This document shows, in pieces, positions 22,326 to 31,207 of a stretch of 64,000 nucleotides of DNA. The stretch is from positions 62,001 to 126,000 of the forward strand of contig NZ_JACHFK010000013.1 of NCBI RefSeq assembly GCF_014201805.1, in the 5' to 3' direction. A program made the position numbers and the translations under genes. The stretch comes from Deinococcus metalli. GTDB taxonomy: Bacteria; Deinococcota; Deinococci; Deinococcales; Deinococcaceae. Position 1 is the stretch's first letter. Each line of letters begins with the position of its first letter. The notes below the pieces were generated by a model that was not told the origin of the DNA, ran no database searches, and saw only the letters and a list, made by a program, of their open reading frames with translations.

Positions 22326-24608
22326 ATGACGTCCTCGACCCCCCGCCAGGGCACACCAGCGCCCACCCCATCCATCACGTACTTCGTCGACGGCATGGAC
22401 TGCGCCAGCTGCGTGCAGAAAGTCGAACGCATGGTCGCCACGCTCCCCGGCGCCGAGGAGGTCAGCACCAGCTTCACCAAGCAGACGCTGACGCTTCACC
22501 TGGACGAGACCCGGACGCCACGGGCCACCCTGGAAAAAAACCTCAAGGCCCTCGGCTACGCGCCCTCCCTCGTCACGCCCCGCACGACGCCAGCCTCCGA
22601 AACGTCAGCCGACCACACCGGACATGACCACGACCATGGCGACCACGATCACGGGCATGACCACGCCGGTCACGTCCACGAAGTCTCCCCGCCCGGGACT
22701 CCGTGGTACCGCACCGGGCAGGGCAAACTGGTCGTCAGTTCCGGCCTGCTGCTGCTGGTCGCGTGGTTGTTCGGCTTCATCGAGCCCGCCTTTGCCACCT
22801 GGGGCTTCGTCGCCGCGACGCTCCTCGGCGTGTGGCCGCTGGCCCGCAAGGCCGTCGCCAGCGCCCGACTCGGCGATCCCTTCAGCATCAACATGCTCGT
22901 CAGCCTCGCCGCCATCGGCGCCGTCGCGATCGGGGAAGCGCCGGAAGGCGCGGTCGTCGTGTTCTTCTTCGCGGTCGGGGAGCTCCTCGAGGGCATTGCC
23001 GCCGGCCGCGCCCGGGCGGGCATCCAGGCCCTCGCCGCGCTCGCTCCGAAGACCGCACTCCTGGTCGACGGAAACAGCACGCGCGAAGTGCCGGCCGACA
23101 CCCTGCAGGTCGGCCAAAGCGTCCAGGTCAACCCCGGTGGGCGCGTCCCCGCCGACGGCACCATCACCGCAGGCACGTCCAGCCTGGATGACTCCCCTGT
23201 CACCGGCGAGAGCGTTCCCGTCGTGAAGACGGTGGGCGACACCGTCTACGCCGGCAGCATCAACACCGACGGCACGCTGCGGATCCAGGTGGACAAGGCC
23301 GCGGCCGACAACACCATTGCCCGGATCATCCACATGGTCGAGGAAGCCGAGGGCAGCAAGGCGCCCACTGCACGGTTTATTGACCGCTTCAGCCGGTACT
23401 ACACGCCCGGCGTGGTGGCGGTCTCTGCCCTGGTCGCCCTCGTGCCGCCCTTGCTGCTGGGTCAAGCATGGCATCCGTGGCTCTACAAGGGCATCGCCCT
23501 GCTGCTGATCGGCTGCCCGTGCGCGCTGGTGCTGAGCGTCCCGGCGGCCATCACCAGCGCCATCAGTGCAGGCACCCGCCGCGGTCTGCTGATCAAGGGG
23601 GGCGCCGCGCTGGAGACCATCGGCAGCGTCAAGACCGTCGCCTTTGACAAGACGGGGACTTTGACGGCTGGGAAGCCTCGGGTCACGGACACGATCGGGC
23701 TCACCATGGACCGCAGTGACGTCCTGCGCCTGGCCGCGGCCGTGGAGTCGGGCAGCAGCCACCCGCTCGCGAAAGCCATCACGGACGCAGCTGCCCGGGA
23801 GCAGGTCACGGTTCCGTCCGCCACGGACGCGCAGGCGCTGCCCGGTAAGGGTGCGAGCGCCACGGTGGAGGGCCGCGCCCTGAGCGTGACCTCGCCCCGT
23901 CACGCCGCCACGCTCGCGGATCTGAGTGCCGACGCCCAGCGCCAGATTGCCGCGTTCGAGGAGCAGGGCCGGACCACCGTCGTGCTGCTGGACGGCTCGA
24001 CCCCCCTGGGCCTGATGGCCATCCGCGACGAACCCCGGGAGGACGCGAAGGTCGCCCTGGCCCAGCTGCATGACCTCGGGGTCAACACCGTCATGCTCAC
24101 CGGCGACAACGCCCGCACTGGGCAGGCCATTGGCCGCGACCTGGGGATGAACGTGCGCGCCGAATTGCTGCCCGAGGACAAGCTGAAGGTCATTGCACAG
24201 CTGAAAGCTGACGGGGGTGTAGCAATGGTTGGCGACGGCATCAACGACGCGCCTGCGCTGGCCCAGTCGGACGTGGGCATCGCCATGGGGGGCGGCACGG
24301 ACGTGGCCCTGGAGACCGCCGACGCGGCCCTCCTGCGTGAGCGAGTGACAGGCGTGGTCGACTTGGTGCGGTTGTCACGCGCCACCATGACGAACATCAA
24401 GTGGAACATCGCCTTCGCACTGGGCCTGAAACTGATTTTCCTGATCACCACGCTGCTCGGCTACACCAACCTGTGGATGGCCATCCTGGCGGACACCGGC
24501 GCGACCGCGATCGTGACTGCGAACGCCCTGCGGCTGCTGCGCTGGAAGGGCACCACTGGGACGCCCAAGGCGTCGGCCCCGGCCCCCACTCTCGCCCAGG
24601 GCGTCTGA
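22326..24608 (+). CDS. P1B-type Zn/Cd/Pb-exporting ATPase (ZntA/CadA-like)
   Basis: ATP-driven efflux of soft divalent metals across the inner membrane. Domains of the 760-residue product: N-terminal heavy-metal-associated domain with GMDCASC (C26, C29), a His/Asp-rich linker (DHDHGDHDHGHDHAGHVHE), then eight membrane segments. The ion motif is C396-P-C398, the phosphorylation site DKTGT begins at D441, and the hinge is GDGIND at about 636. The CPC with a downstream Lys in GLKLIFLITTLL favours Zn/Cd/Pb over Cu. First gene of a rightward cluster; glutaredoxin follows after two bases. Confidence 0.93.
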   Translation: MTSSTPRQGTPAPTPSITYFVDGMDCASCVQKVERMVATLPGAEEVSTSFTKQTLTLHLDETRTPRATLEKNLKALGYAPSLVTPRTTPASETSADHTGHDHDHGDHDHGHDHAGHVHEVSPPGTPWYRTGQGKLVVSSGLLLLVAWLFGFIEPAFATWGFVAATLLGVWPLARKAVASARLGDPFSINMLVSLAAIGAVAIGEAPEGAVVVFFFAVGELLEGIAAGRARAGIQALAALAPKTALLVDGNSTREVPADTLQVGQSVQVNPGGRVPADGTITAGTSSLDDSPVTGESVPVVKTVGDTVYAGSINTDGTLRIQVDKAAADNTIARIIHMVEEAEGSKAPTARFIDRFSRYYTPGVVAVSALVALVPPLLLGQAWHPWLYKGIALLLIGCPCALVLSVPAAITSAISAGTRRGLLIKGGAALETIGSVKTVAFDKTGTLTAGKPRVTDTIGLTMDRSDVLRLAAAVESGSSHPLAKAITDAAAREQVTVPSATDAQALPGKGASATVEGRALSVTSPRHAATLADLSADAQRQIAAFEEQGRTTVVLLDGSTPLGLMAIRDEPREDAKVALAQLHDLGVNTVMLTGDNARTGQAIGRDLGMNVRAELLPEDKLKVIAQLKADGGVAMVGDGINDAPALAQSDVGIAMGGGTDVALETADAALLRERVTGVVDLVRLSRATMTNIKWNIAFALGLKLIFLITTLLGYTNLWMAILADTGATAIVTANALRLLRWKGTTGTPKASAPAPTLAQGV

Positions 24609-24610
24609 GC

Positions 24611-24895
24611 ATGACCCTCGGGCCGGATGCTCTCCCCTCGCCGGTCGTCACGCTCTACACCGTGCCCGGCTGCGCGGACTGTGAGGCCATCAAGCGGCTG
24701 CTCACGCAGCAGGGCGCGCCGTTCACCGAAAAGAACGTCCGGGGTGATCCGGACGCGCTCGCTGAAATGCAGGGACGCGCGAACGTGCGGATTGCGCCGG
24801 TCACGGTCATCGGTGAGCAGGCCTTTTATGGCCCCTTCGACCGGCAACGCCCGCAGATCCTCGCGGCCCTGACGGCAGGACGCCCGGGCTCGTGA
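24611..24895 (+). CDS. glutaredoxin-like protein
   Basis: A 94-residue thioredoxin-fold protein with active site CADC (TVPGCADCEAIKRLL) and the cis-Pro region RIAPVTVIGEQAFYG. It may keep metal-oxidised thiols reduced or buffer metal for the ATPase encoded just upstream. The ATG lies two bases past the ATPase stop, and its stop overlaps the ZIP start (GTGA). Confidence 0.88.
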   Translation: MTLGPDALPSPVVTLYTVPGCADCEAIKRLLTQQGAPFTEKNVRGDPDALAEMQGRANVRIAPVTVIGEQAFYGPFDRQRPQILAALTAGRPGS

Positions 24896-25626
24896 GCGCA
24901 CCCCTCGGGCAGATCCTCTCGTTGACGCTGATCCCGGTGGCCGCCACCATCCTGGGCGGTGCGGCGGCGAGCGTCCGGGTGCCCAGCGACACGGTGCGCA
25001 GCCTGGTGCAGCACTTCGCGGCGGGCGTGGTGTTCGCCGCGGTGGCCGGCGAACTGCTCCCGGAGATCACCAAGGGCCACCAGCCGGTGGGCGTGGTGAT
25101 CGGGTTCGCGCTCGGGGTCGCCGTGATGCTGATCATCCGGCACTTCGCCGAGCGCCTGGAAGGCGCCACGCCCGAGACCACAGGCCGGCCGTCGAGCAAC
25201 GTCGGCCTCATCACCGTGGTCGGCATCGACGTGCTGATCGACGGCCTGCTGATCGGTGTGGGTTTTGCCGCCGGTGAGCGCGTGGGGACCCTGCTGGTGA
25301 TTGCCCTGACGCTGGAACTGCTGTTCCTCGGCGTATCGGTGGCGTCCAGTCTCGGGCAGTCGGGGGTCAGCCGTGGCCGCACCATCGGGACCGTGGCCGG
25401 CCTGAGCGTGCTCGTCATTCTGGGCGCGGCGCTCGGAGGAACCTTGCTGCGTGGTCTGTCCGGTCTGGCCCTGGAGATCACGCTGTCCTTCGGCGCGGCG
25501 GCGCTGCTGTTCCTCGTGACCGAGGAACTCCTGACCGAGGCGCATGAAGTCAAGGAGACACCGCTCATCACAGCGGCGTTCTTCGCAGGCTTCGTGGCCC
25601 TGTACCTGCTGGAGCTGGCGACGTGA
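24892..25626 (+). CDS. ZIP-family divalent metal transporter
   Basis: A 244-residue membrane protein with about eight helices. The metal site of the family appears as FAAGVVFAAVAGELLPE and GIDVLIDGLLIGVGFAAGER; TEELLTEAHEVKETPLITA is near the C-terminus. ZIP proteins normally import Zn/Fe/Mn but bidirectional members exist; why one sits in an efflux operon is unclear. GTG start overlaps the glutaredoxin stop; its own stop overlaps the next gene. Confidence 0.85.
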   Translation: MSAPLGQILSLTLIPVAATILGGAAASVRVPSDTVRSLVQHFAAGVVFAAVAGELLPEITKGHQPVGVVIGFALGVAVMLIIRHFAERLEGATPETTGRPSSNVGLITVVGIDVLIDGLLIGVGFAAGERVGTLLVIALTLELLFLGVSVASSLGQSGVSRGRTIGTVAGLSVLVILGAALGGTLLRGLSGLALEITLSFGAAALLFLVTEELLTEAHEVKETPLITAAFFAGFVALYLLELAT

Positions 25627-25877
25627 GGGGGCCACACCGCAATGCCGCGCTGCTGGTGCCGGCCAACGGCGTGATCGATCTCGCCGCTGCCGTGATGGCC
25701 GGCCGGCACCAGCACCTTGCCCTCGTCCCGCTGTACGGCGTCCTGGGCGTGTGCATGCTGGTGGCCCACGTCCGGCGGTGGCGCTGGATACCGGGTGCGT
25801 GGGACGTCGTGGGCCTCGGTGTCGGTCTCGGGCTCGCGCTCGGCTTCCTCGTGACGGAATGGCTGGCGGCCCAGTGA
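25623..25877 (+). CDS. small membrane protein of unknown function
   Basis: An 84-residue protein with three hydrophobic segments (ALLVPANGVIDLAAAVMAG, LVPLYGVLGVCMLVAHV, VVGLGVGLGLALGFLVTEWL). It starts at a GTG overlapping the ZIP stop by four bases, so it is translationally coupled. It may be an accessory subunit to the ZIP or Nramp transporter; I do not recognise it. Confidence 0.7.
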   Translation: MRGPHRNAALLVPANGVIDLAAAVMAGRHQHLALVPLYGVLGVCMLVAHVRRWRWIPGAWDVVGLGVGLGLALGFLVTEWLAAQ

Positions 25878-25947
25878 CGCGGCACACCCCTGGGCACGGC
25901 GCCCCACCACAGGGCGGCCTGTCCCCGGTCATCACGGCGGAGTTGAC

Positions 25948-27237
25948 ATGACGGGTGACCCCTCCATTCCCGACCGCCGGGAGACGAAGACCGGCCTGAT
26001 GCGCAGCCTGGGCCCGGGCCTGATCACGGGCGCCTCGGACGATGATCCCAGCGGCATCGCCACGTACTCGCAGGTGGGCGCACAGTTCGGCTACGGCCTG
26101 CTGTGGTCGATGCTGTTCACCTACCCCCTGATGGCCACCATTCAGGAGATCAGTGCGCGCCTCGGCCGGGTGACCGGGCACGGCGTCGCGGGCAATGTGC
26201 GCCGGCACTACCCGGCCGGGTGGATGTGGAGCATGACGGCCCTGCTGCTCGTCGCCAACGTGATCAACCTGGGCGCAGATATCGGCGCCATGGGGGAAGC
26301 GGTGCGGCTCCTGGTGGGCGGACCCGCGCTGCTGTACTCGGCCGTGCTGGCGGGCGCATCCGTCCTGCTGCAGGTCTACGTGCCGTACTCCCGCTACACC
26401 CGGATTCTCAAATGGCTCACCGTGTCGTTGTTCGCGTATGTGGCGACGGTGTTCGTGGTGCGGGTGCCCTGGGGCGAGGCGCTCAGGGCCACGGTCTGGC
26501 CGCACCTCACGTGGCAGGCGTCCTCGGTCCAGGCACTGGTGGCGGTGCTCGGCACCACCATCAGTCCCTACCTGTTCTTCTGGCAGGCGTCGGAGGAGGT
26601 CTCCGAGATGGACACCCACGAGCTTGAGCGTCCGCTGCGCGTGGCGCCGGAGCAGGCGCCGCGGCAGTTCCGGCGGATTCGCGTGGACACCTTCGTCGGT
26701 ATGGCCTTTTCGAATCTGGTGGCGTACTTCATCATTCTGACGACGGCCGCCGTCCTCAACGCGCGCGGGCAGACGTCCATCCAGACGGCGGCGCAGGCGG
26801 CAGAAGCCCTGCGGCCTGTGGCGGGGCCATTTGCGTTCGTGCTCTTCGCGGCCGGCATCATCGGCACCGGCCTGCTGGCCCTGCCGGTGCTGGCCGGCTC
26901 GGCGGGTTACGCGCTGGGCGAAGCGCTGCGGTGGCCGGTGGGCCTCGAGCGCAAGCCGTACCAGGCGCGGGGCTTTTACGGCATCATCGCCATGGCCACC
27001 CTGCTCGGGCTGACGCTCAACCTGCTGCATGTCGACCCCATCCGGGCGCTGTATTACGCCGCCATTCTCAATGGCGTCAGCGCGGCCCCCGTGATGATCC
27101 TGATCATGCTGATGACCTCGAACCGCCGGGTGATGGGCGACTTCACCGTGCGGGGCTGGCTGCGGGTCCTGGGCTGGCTGGGTGCCGGCGTGATGCTTGT
27201 GGCGGCCGTGGCCCTGTTCGTGGTTCGGGGCGCGTGA
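25948..27237 (+). CDS. Nramp-superfamily divalent cation transporter, divergent
   Basis: A 429-residue membrane protein with about eleven helices. It opens GPGLITGASDDDPSGIATYS, matching Nramp helix 1, where classical members have DPGN and this one has DPSG. The helix 6 motif, normally containing a metal-binding Met near MPH, reads TISPYLFFWQASEEVSEMD, with no Met in that place. It therefore belongs to an outlying branch whose metal preference (possibly hard ions such as Mg or Mn) is likely different. Gap of 70 bases from the upstream gene; probably same transcript. Confidence 0.82.
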   Translation: MTGDPSIPDRRETKTGLMRSLGPGLITGASDDDPSGIATYSQVGAQFGYGLLWSMLFTYPLMATIQEISARLGRVTGHGVAGNVRRHYPAGWMWSMTALLLVANVINLGADIGAMGEAVRLLVGGPALLYSAVLAGASVLLQVYVPYSRYTRILKWLTVSLFAYVATVFVVRVPWGEALRATVWPHLTWQASSVQALVAVLGTTISPYLFFWQASEEVSEMDTHELERPLRVAPEQAPRQFRRIRVDTFVGMAFSNLVAYFIILTTAAVLNARGQTSIQTAAQAAEALRPVAGPFAFVLFAAGIIGTGLLALPVLAGSAGYALGEALRWPVGLERKPYQARGFYGIIAMATLLGLTLNLLHVDPIRALYYAAILNGVSAAPVMILIMLMTSNRRVMGDFTVRGWLRVLGWLGAGVMLVAAVALFVVRGA

Positions 27238-27366
27238 CCCCTGGTGGACGTCACCGTCCCGAATGGCGCGGCAGGATCACCCGCGGTTGAGCAGCCCCAG
27301 TCGAGGCCGGCGCGTTCAGGGGTGGCCTGTCCCTCGGCAGATGGGCCCCCACCTGTCCAGTGCGGG

Positions 27367-28965
27367 ATGAGGATCACGCCGTGGCGCACGGGCCCTGGGA
27401 CCGCATTCTGGAGTGCTGCGCTCGTCGCGCGTGTGCGCTCCTGGTGGTCCGTCCGCGGTCGCGGCGCCCGGACGCGGATCGGCCCGGGGCGGCGCGCGCT
27501 GGGCTGCCTGCACAGCCCGCTGCGGTGGGTGCTGGCTGGGATCGGCCTGGCCTTCACCTTCCCGCCCTCGCCGCTCGGGTGGCTCGCTCCCGTGTGGCTG
27601 GCCCTCCTCTTCCGCGCAGCTGCCACCGCGACGCCGCGTCAGGCCATGCGGCTCACCTGGCTCTTCGCGGTGGGCCTGTTCGGTGCCTTGCTGAGCTGGC
27701 TGCCCCTCAGCCTCGCGGGCACGGTCGGCCCGGCCATCGTGGCGTTGTATCCGCTGCTGGTGGGCCTTCTGGCTGCCATGTGGGCCCTCACGGCGTGGCT
27801 CACGCGCCGCCTGGCAGGCCGCCTGTCACTGGGGGCCTTTCCCATGGCGTGGGCGGCGCTGGAGGTGGCGCGGTCCTGGGGGCCCTTCGGGTTCACCTGG
27901 GGCAGCCTGGGGTACACCCTGGCGCAGACCCCGCTGGTGCAGGTGGCCGAACTGGGCGGCATCAGCCTGCTGGGGCTGCTGGTGGGGATAGCGGCCAGCG
28001 CCCTGGCATCGCGGAACAGGTGGATGTGCGGCGCGGCCCTGCTGCTCTGGGGCGCGGCACTGGTCTTCGGCGTGACCCGGCCCGGCAGTCCCGCGGGAAC
28101 CCAGACGGCCCTGCTCGTCCAGGGCAACGTCGACCCGCGCGAGAAGCTCGCTGGGCAGGCGGATGCCGACTGGCAGCGGTACCTCCGCCTGACCTGGCGT
28201 GGCCTGCAGCGTGGAGCCGCCGACCTCGTGCTGTGGCCGGAGACTGCCGTGACCTGGGCGACGCGACCGGCGGCGCTGGCCCAGGTGCCGGTGCCGGTCT
28301 TACTGGGCGCCGCAGTCACTCAGGCAGGCCAGCCGTTCAACAGCGCCCTGCTCAGCCTGCGAGGTGTGGTCGCCGGCCGGTACGACAAGATCAGGTTGGT
28401 GCCCTTCGGCGAGTTCTTCCCGGGGCGCCGGGCGCTGAACCGGGTGTACCAGCAGGTCTTCAGCGCGCTGGGTCTTCCAGACCTGCAGGGCCTGACGCCT
28501 GGCCGCGCGGCGCTGACGGTGGGTACAGGGGCGCTCCGGGTGGGCGTGCTCATCTGCTACGAGTCGACGTTCCCAGCCCTCGCCCGGGCCCTGGTGCGTG
28601 ACGGCGCGAATGTGCTGGTGACACCCTCCAATGACGCATGGTTCGGGGCCTCGCAGGGCGCGGAACAGCACTTCCAGATGGGGCGGGTGCGGGCCATCGA
28701 GACCCGCCGCTGGTGGCTCCGGGTGGGCAACGACGGCATCAGCGCCGCGGTGAGTCCATCCGGCGCCGTCACCGTGCGCGCGGCACGCTTTACGGCGCAG
28801 GCAGTGCCGGTGACCTTCACCCTGCAGTCCGGCCAGACCCTGGCCGTGCGGTGGGGCGACGCAGTGCCTGCCGGCGTTGCCCTCGGATGGCTGCTGGGCA
28901 CGGTCGTCCTGCGGCGCCGACCGGGAGGTGAGGGTGGGCCGTCCGCCGGTGAGGGAATCGAGTGA
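27367..28965 (+). CDS. lnt: apolipoprotein N-acyltransferase
   Basis: Adds the third acyl chain to lipoproteins after LspA cleavage. The 532-residue product has six N-terminal membrane segments and a periplasmic nitrilase domain. The catalytic triad shows as Glu in LWPETAV, Lys in YDKIRLVPFGEF and Cys in VLICYEST; a C-terminal helix precedes a short basic tail. The start is uncertain: ATG 27367 is the first internal Met, but a GTG at 27244 or later starts nearer the first helix are possible, since no ribosome site is clear. With lspA at 20523 it makes the lipoprotein pathway part of this metal island. Confidence 0.87.
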   Translation: MRITPWRTGPGTAFWSAALVARVRSWWSVRGRGARTRIGPGRRALGCLHSPLRWVLAGIGLAFTFPPSPLGWLAPVWLALLFRAAATATPRQAMRLTWLFAVGLFGALLSWLPLSLAGTVGPAIVALYPLLVGLLAAMWALTAWLTRRLAGRLSLGAFPMAWAALEVARSWGPFGFTWGSLGYTLAQTPLVQVAELGGISLLGLLVGIAASALASRNRWMCGAALLLWGAALVFGVTRPGSPAGTQTALLVQGNVDPREKLAGQADADWQRYLRLTWRGLQRGAADLVLWPETAVTWATRPAALAQVPVPVLLGAAVTQAGQPFNSALLSLRGVVAGRYDKIRLVPFGEFFPGRRALNRVYQQVFSALGLPDLQGLTPGRAALTVGTGALRVGVLICYESTFPALARALVRDGANVLVTPSNDAWFGASQGAEQHFQMGRVRAIETRRWWLRVGNDGISAAVSPSGAVTVRAARFTAQAVPVTFTLQSGQTLAVRWGDAVPAGVALGWLLGTVVLRRRPGGEGGPSAGEGIE

Positions 28966-29253
28966 CGTCGGGTGGGACCGCCGCGGCACACCATGCTGCG
29001 GCGGCAGGGGCGTTCTCGCCTGGAGCTGGACATCTTGACCGGGTTCAGGCCGCGGATGGCCGCAGCGCGCGCCGGTTGTCCACGCTCCTGCCTGGCTGCA
29101 GATGCCCGGTCTCCACCTGCGGTTCGCCGACCGCCGCAACGCCTCGGCGCTGGAGTCATCCGACACGGCGTTTCCTGTTCTGACGGTGGGGGTGCTGAGG
29201 CCTTCGCCACCGACCATCCCGGGCGCAGATCGCCCCCACCGCTGGAGGTTCCC

Positions 29254-29652
29254 ATGAAATCCGTTCTGCTTGTCCTGACCGCGCTGCTGTCATCGACTGC
29301 TCTGGCCCACACGGAGGTGACGGCCATCACCCCCAGGCGCAGTGCAGTCGTGATCGCCCCCAAGGTGGTGACGCTGACCATCAGTGAGCCCGTGAACCTG
29401 CGCTTCTGCACCGTCCGCGTGATGGCCATTCCGGTGGGCAAGACGGCCGCGCAGGCGTCCGCACTGGCCCTCGCCGCGAAGAATGGAGCGCCCCAACTGG
29501 CCAGCGTGACCCAGGCCGCGTCGGGGCTGTCCACCGTGGTCTGTGTTCCCCTGAGGCCGGCGTTGACGGCCGGTGCGTACGTGATCGCGTGGAAACTCCT
29601 GTCCGATGACGGGCACCCGGTGACGGGCTTCAGTACCTTCCGCGTGAAGTGA
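29254..29652 (+). CDS. copC: CopC-family periplasmic copper-binding protein
   Basis: A 132-residue exported beta-barrel protein. The signal peptide ends ALA, so His19 becomes the mature N-terminus (HTEVTAITP), the known Cu(II) ligand. The second part of the site is DDGHPVTGFSTF near the C-terminus. ATG 29254 follows GGAGG. Its stop lies four bases before the copD start, forming the usual copC-copD pair for copper uptake or sequestration. The 288 bases upstream hold no gene. Confidence 0.9.
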   Translation: MKSVLLVLTALLSSTALAHTEVTAITPRRSAVVIAPKVVTLTISEPVNLRFCTVRVMAIPVGKTAAQASALALAAKNGAPQLASVTQAASGLSTVVCVPLRPALTAGAYVIAWKLLSDDGHPVTGFSTFRVK

Positions 29653-29656
29653 GACC

Positions 29657-30946
29657 GTGGCCGCTGCCCTCACCGCCCTGAGCTACCTGGGCCTGGCGCT
29701 GCTGCTGGGCAGTGTGCTGGCCCGCCGCTGGCTCACGCCCGGCCATCCTGGGTGGTGGCCGGGCGCGGTGGGGTGCGCGCTGCTCCTGCTCGCCTGGGCC
29801 GGGCAGGTGGCCCTCACGCTGAGCGTCCTGGGCCTGACGGGTCCTGCGGACATGATCGCGTACGCCACGGGAACAGCGACCGGCCGCGCGATGCTGACTG
29901 GCCTGCTCGGCGCTCTCGCGGCGCTCGTGGCGGAGGTGGCCGCGTGGCCCACGCTGCTGAGCGTGGTTGCAGTGGGCGTGAGCCTCTGGGGCGCGGCGGG
30001 GATCGGGCACGGGGACGGCCACGGTGTCTGGGTTCGGCTGCTGCACGCCCTGCATGCCGGCGCCATGGGCGTGTGGGTGGGCGGCGTGCTCGCGTTGGTG
30101 GGGACGGCCCGGCCCCTCGTTCCAGCCCTCGCGTGGCGTTTTACCCCGGCGGCGGTGGGGAGCGTGCTCGTGCTGGCCGGTACTGGGCTGCTGATGGCGT
30201 CGCAGCAGCTGCCCCGCCTGAGCGCGTGGGCGGAGAGCCGGTACGGCCAGACCCTGCTGGTGAAGCTGACGTTGGCCCTGCTGGCGCTGGTGGCGTCCCT
30301 GCTGGTCCGGCGCGCGTTCGCCCGTCGGCGAGGGGTGCGGTTCCAGCTGGTTCGCGAGGCCCTGCTCCTGATGGGCGTGTTGGGCGTCACGGGCGTGCTC
30401 AGCACCCAGGCGCCTCCTGGCGGCCATGGGAGACAGGCGGGCGCGGCCGGAGTGGTGGGCGCTGGGCACGATGACGCGGCCCTCACCCTGAGCGGTGTGC
30501 CCCTGTGCACTGATCCCCAGAGCGTACGCCTCACGTTCGACGGCGTGGACGCGGGGCGGGCGAACCGGGCACGGCGCGCGCTTCAGCCTTTCCTGGCGCA
30601 GCTGATGCAGGGAACACTGCCGCGTTCGGGCGTGACTGTGGACCGGCGGGCGGCATGTGCGTCTCCCGCCGGCCGCACGCGGCTGAGCGTGGACGTCCGG
30701 TACCTCGATCCGCAGCGCTACGTGGGATTCGGGGGCGCCGCGTACACCCTCACGGTTCGCCTGCAGGTGCTGCCCCCCACACCGGGTGAGAGCACGCGGG
30801 CGTTTCTGGCGGACTGGACGGGAATTCACTCCGAGGAGCGTGTCGGCGTTCCGTTCGAGGCCGCGCTGCTCACGCACAGCCGCGAGGCCGTCCAGACCCT
30901 GATCCGCACGTGGCGGCGCGACAATGGTCAGGACAGCGCCCCATGA
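29657..30946 (+). CDS. copD: CopD-family copper transport membrane protein with C-terminal extension
   Basis: A 429-residue protein. The first 265 residues carry about eight hydrophobic segments of the CopD type, with His in GHGDGHGVWVRLLHALHAG and ASQQLPRLSAWAESRYG. The remaining 160 residues form a soluble domain (RLTFDGVDAGRANRARRALQ, then VDVRYLDPQRYVGFGG) with two cysteines, which ordinary CopD proteins do not have. It partners with the adjacent CopC in copper handling. GTG start. Confidence 0.83.
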   Translation: MAAALTALSYLGLALLLGSVLARRWLTPGHPGWWPGAVGCALLLLAWAGQVALTLSVLGLTGPADMIAYATGTATGRAMLTGLLGALAALVAEVAAWPTLLSVVAVGVSLWGAAGIGHGDGHGVWVRLLHALHAGAMGVWVGGVLALVGTARPLVPALAWRFTPAAVGSVLVLAGTGLLMASQQLPRLSAWAESRYGQTLLVKLTLALLALVASLLVRRAFARRRGVRFQLVREALLLMGVLGVTGVLSTQAPPGGHGRQAGAAGVVGAGHDDAALTLSGVPLCTDPQSVRLTFDGVDAGRANRARRALQPFLAQLMQGTLPRSGVTVDRRAACASPAGRTRLSVDVRYLDPQRYVGFGGAAYTLTVRLQVLPPTPGESTRAFLADWTGIHSEERVGVPFEAALLTHSREAVQTLIRTWRRDNGQDSAP

Positions 30947-31207
30947 CGTCGCTGGCCTGCAGCGCGCTGCGTGTCGATGCGGGGCGGCACCAGGCCAAGG
31001 GCAGCTGCGGAGGGAGCCGGTGGCGCCCGCACCGTTCACGTTCGGCGTTCCGGGGCGATGCGCCGGATCGACGATCGGCGTGCCAGGGCGTGGCTGACTC
31101 GGTGGGTGGGCCAGTGGCCTTCGGGTCGCCGCGCCGCGAGCGTTTGCAGGGCACAGCCACCGGCAGCCTGTCACCCACGCTGACGCTCTCAGCCACAGGG
31201 CTGCGGC

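Noticed and set aside
22605..24071. A 488-codon minus-strand frame opposite the P-type ATPase
   Set aside because: Shadow of the ATPase gene, with repetitive Arg/Gly/Ala/Asp composition.
24826..27030. A 734-codon minus-strand frame opposite ZIP and Nramp-like genes
   Set aside because: Lacks any motif; the plus strand holds clear membrane transporters with coupled starts.
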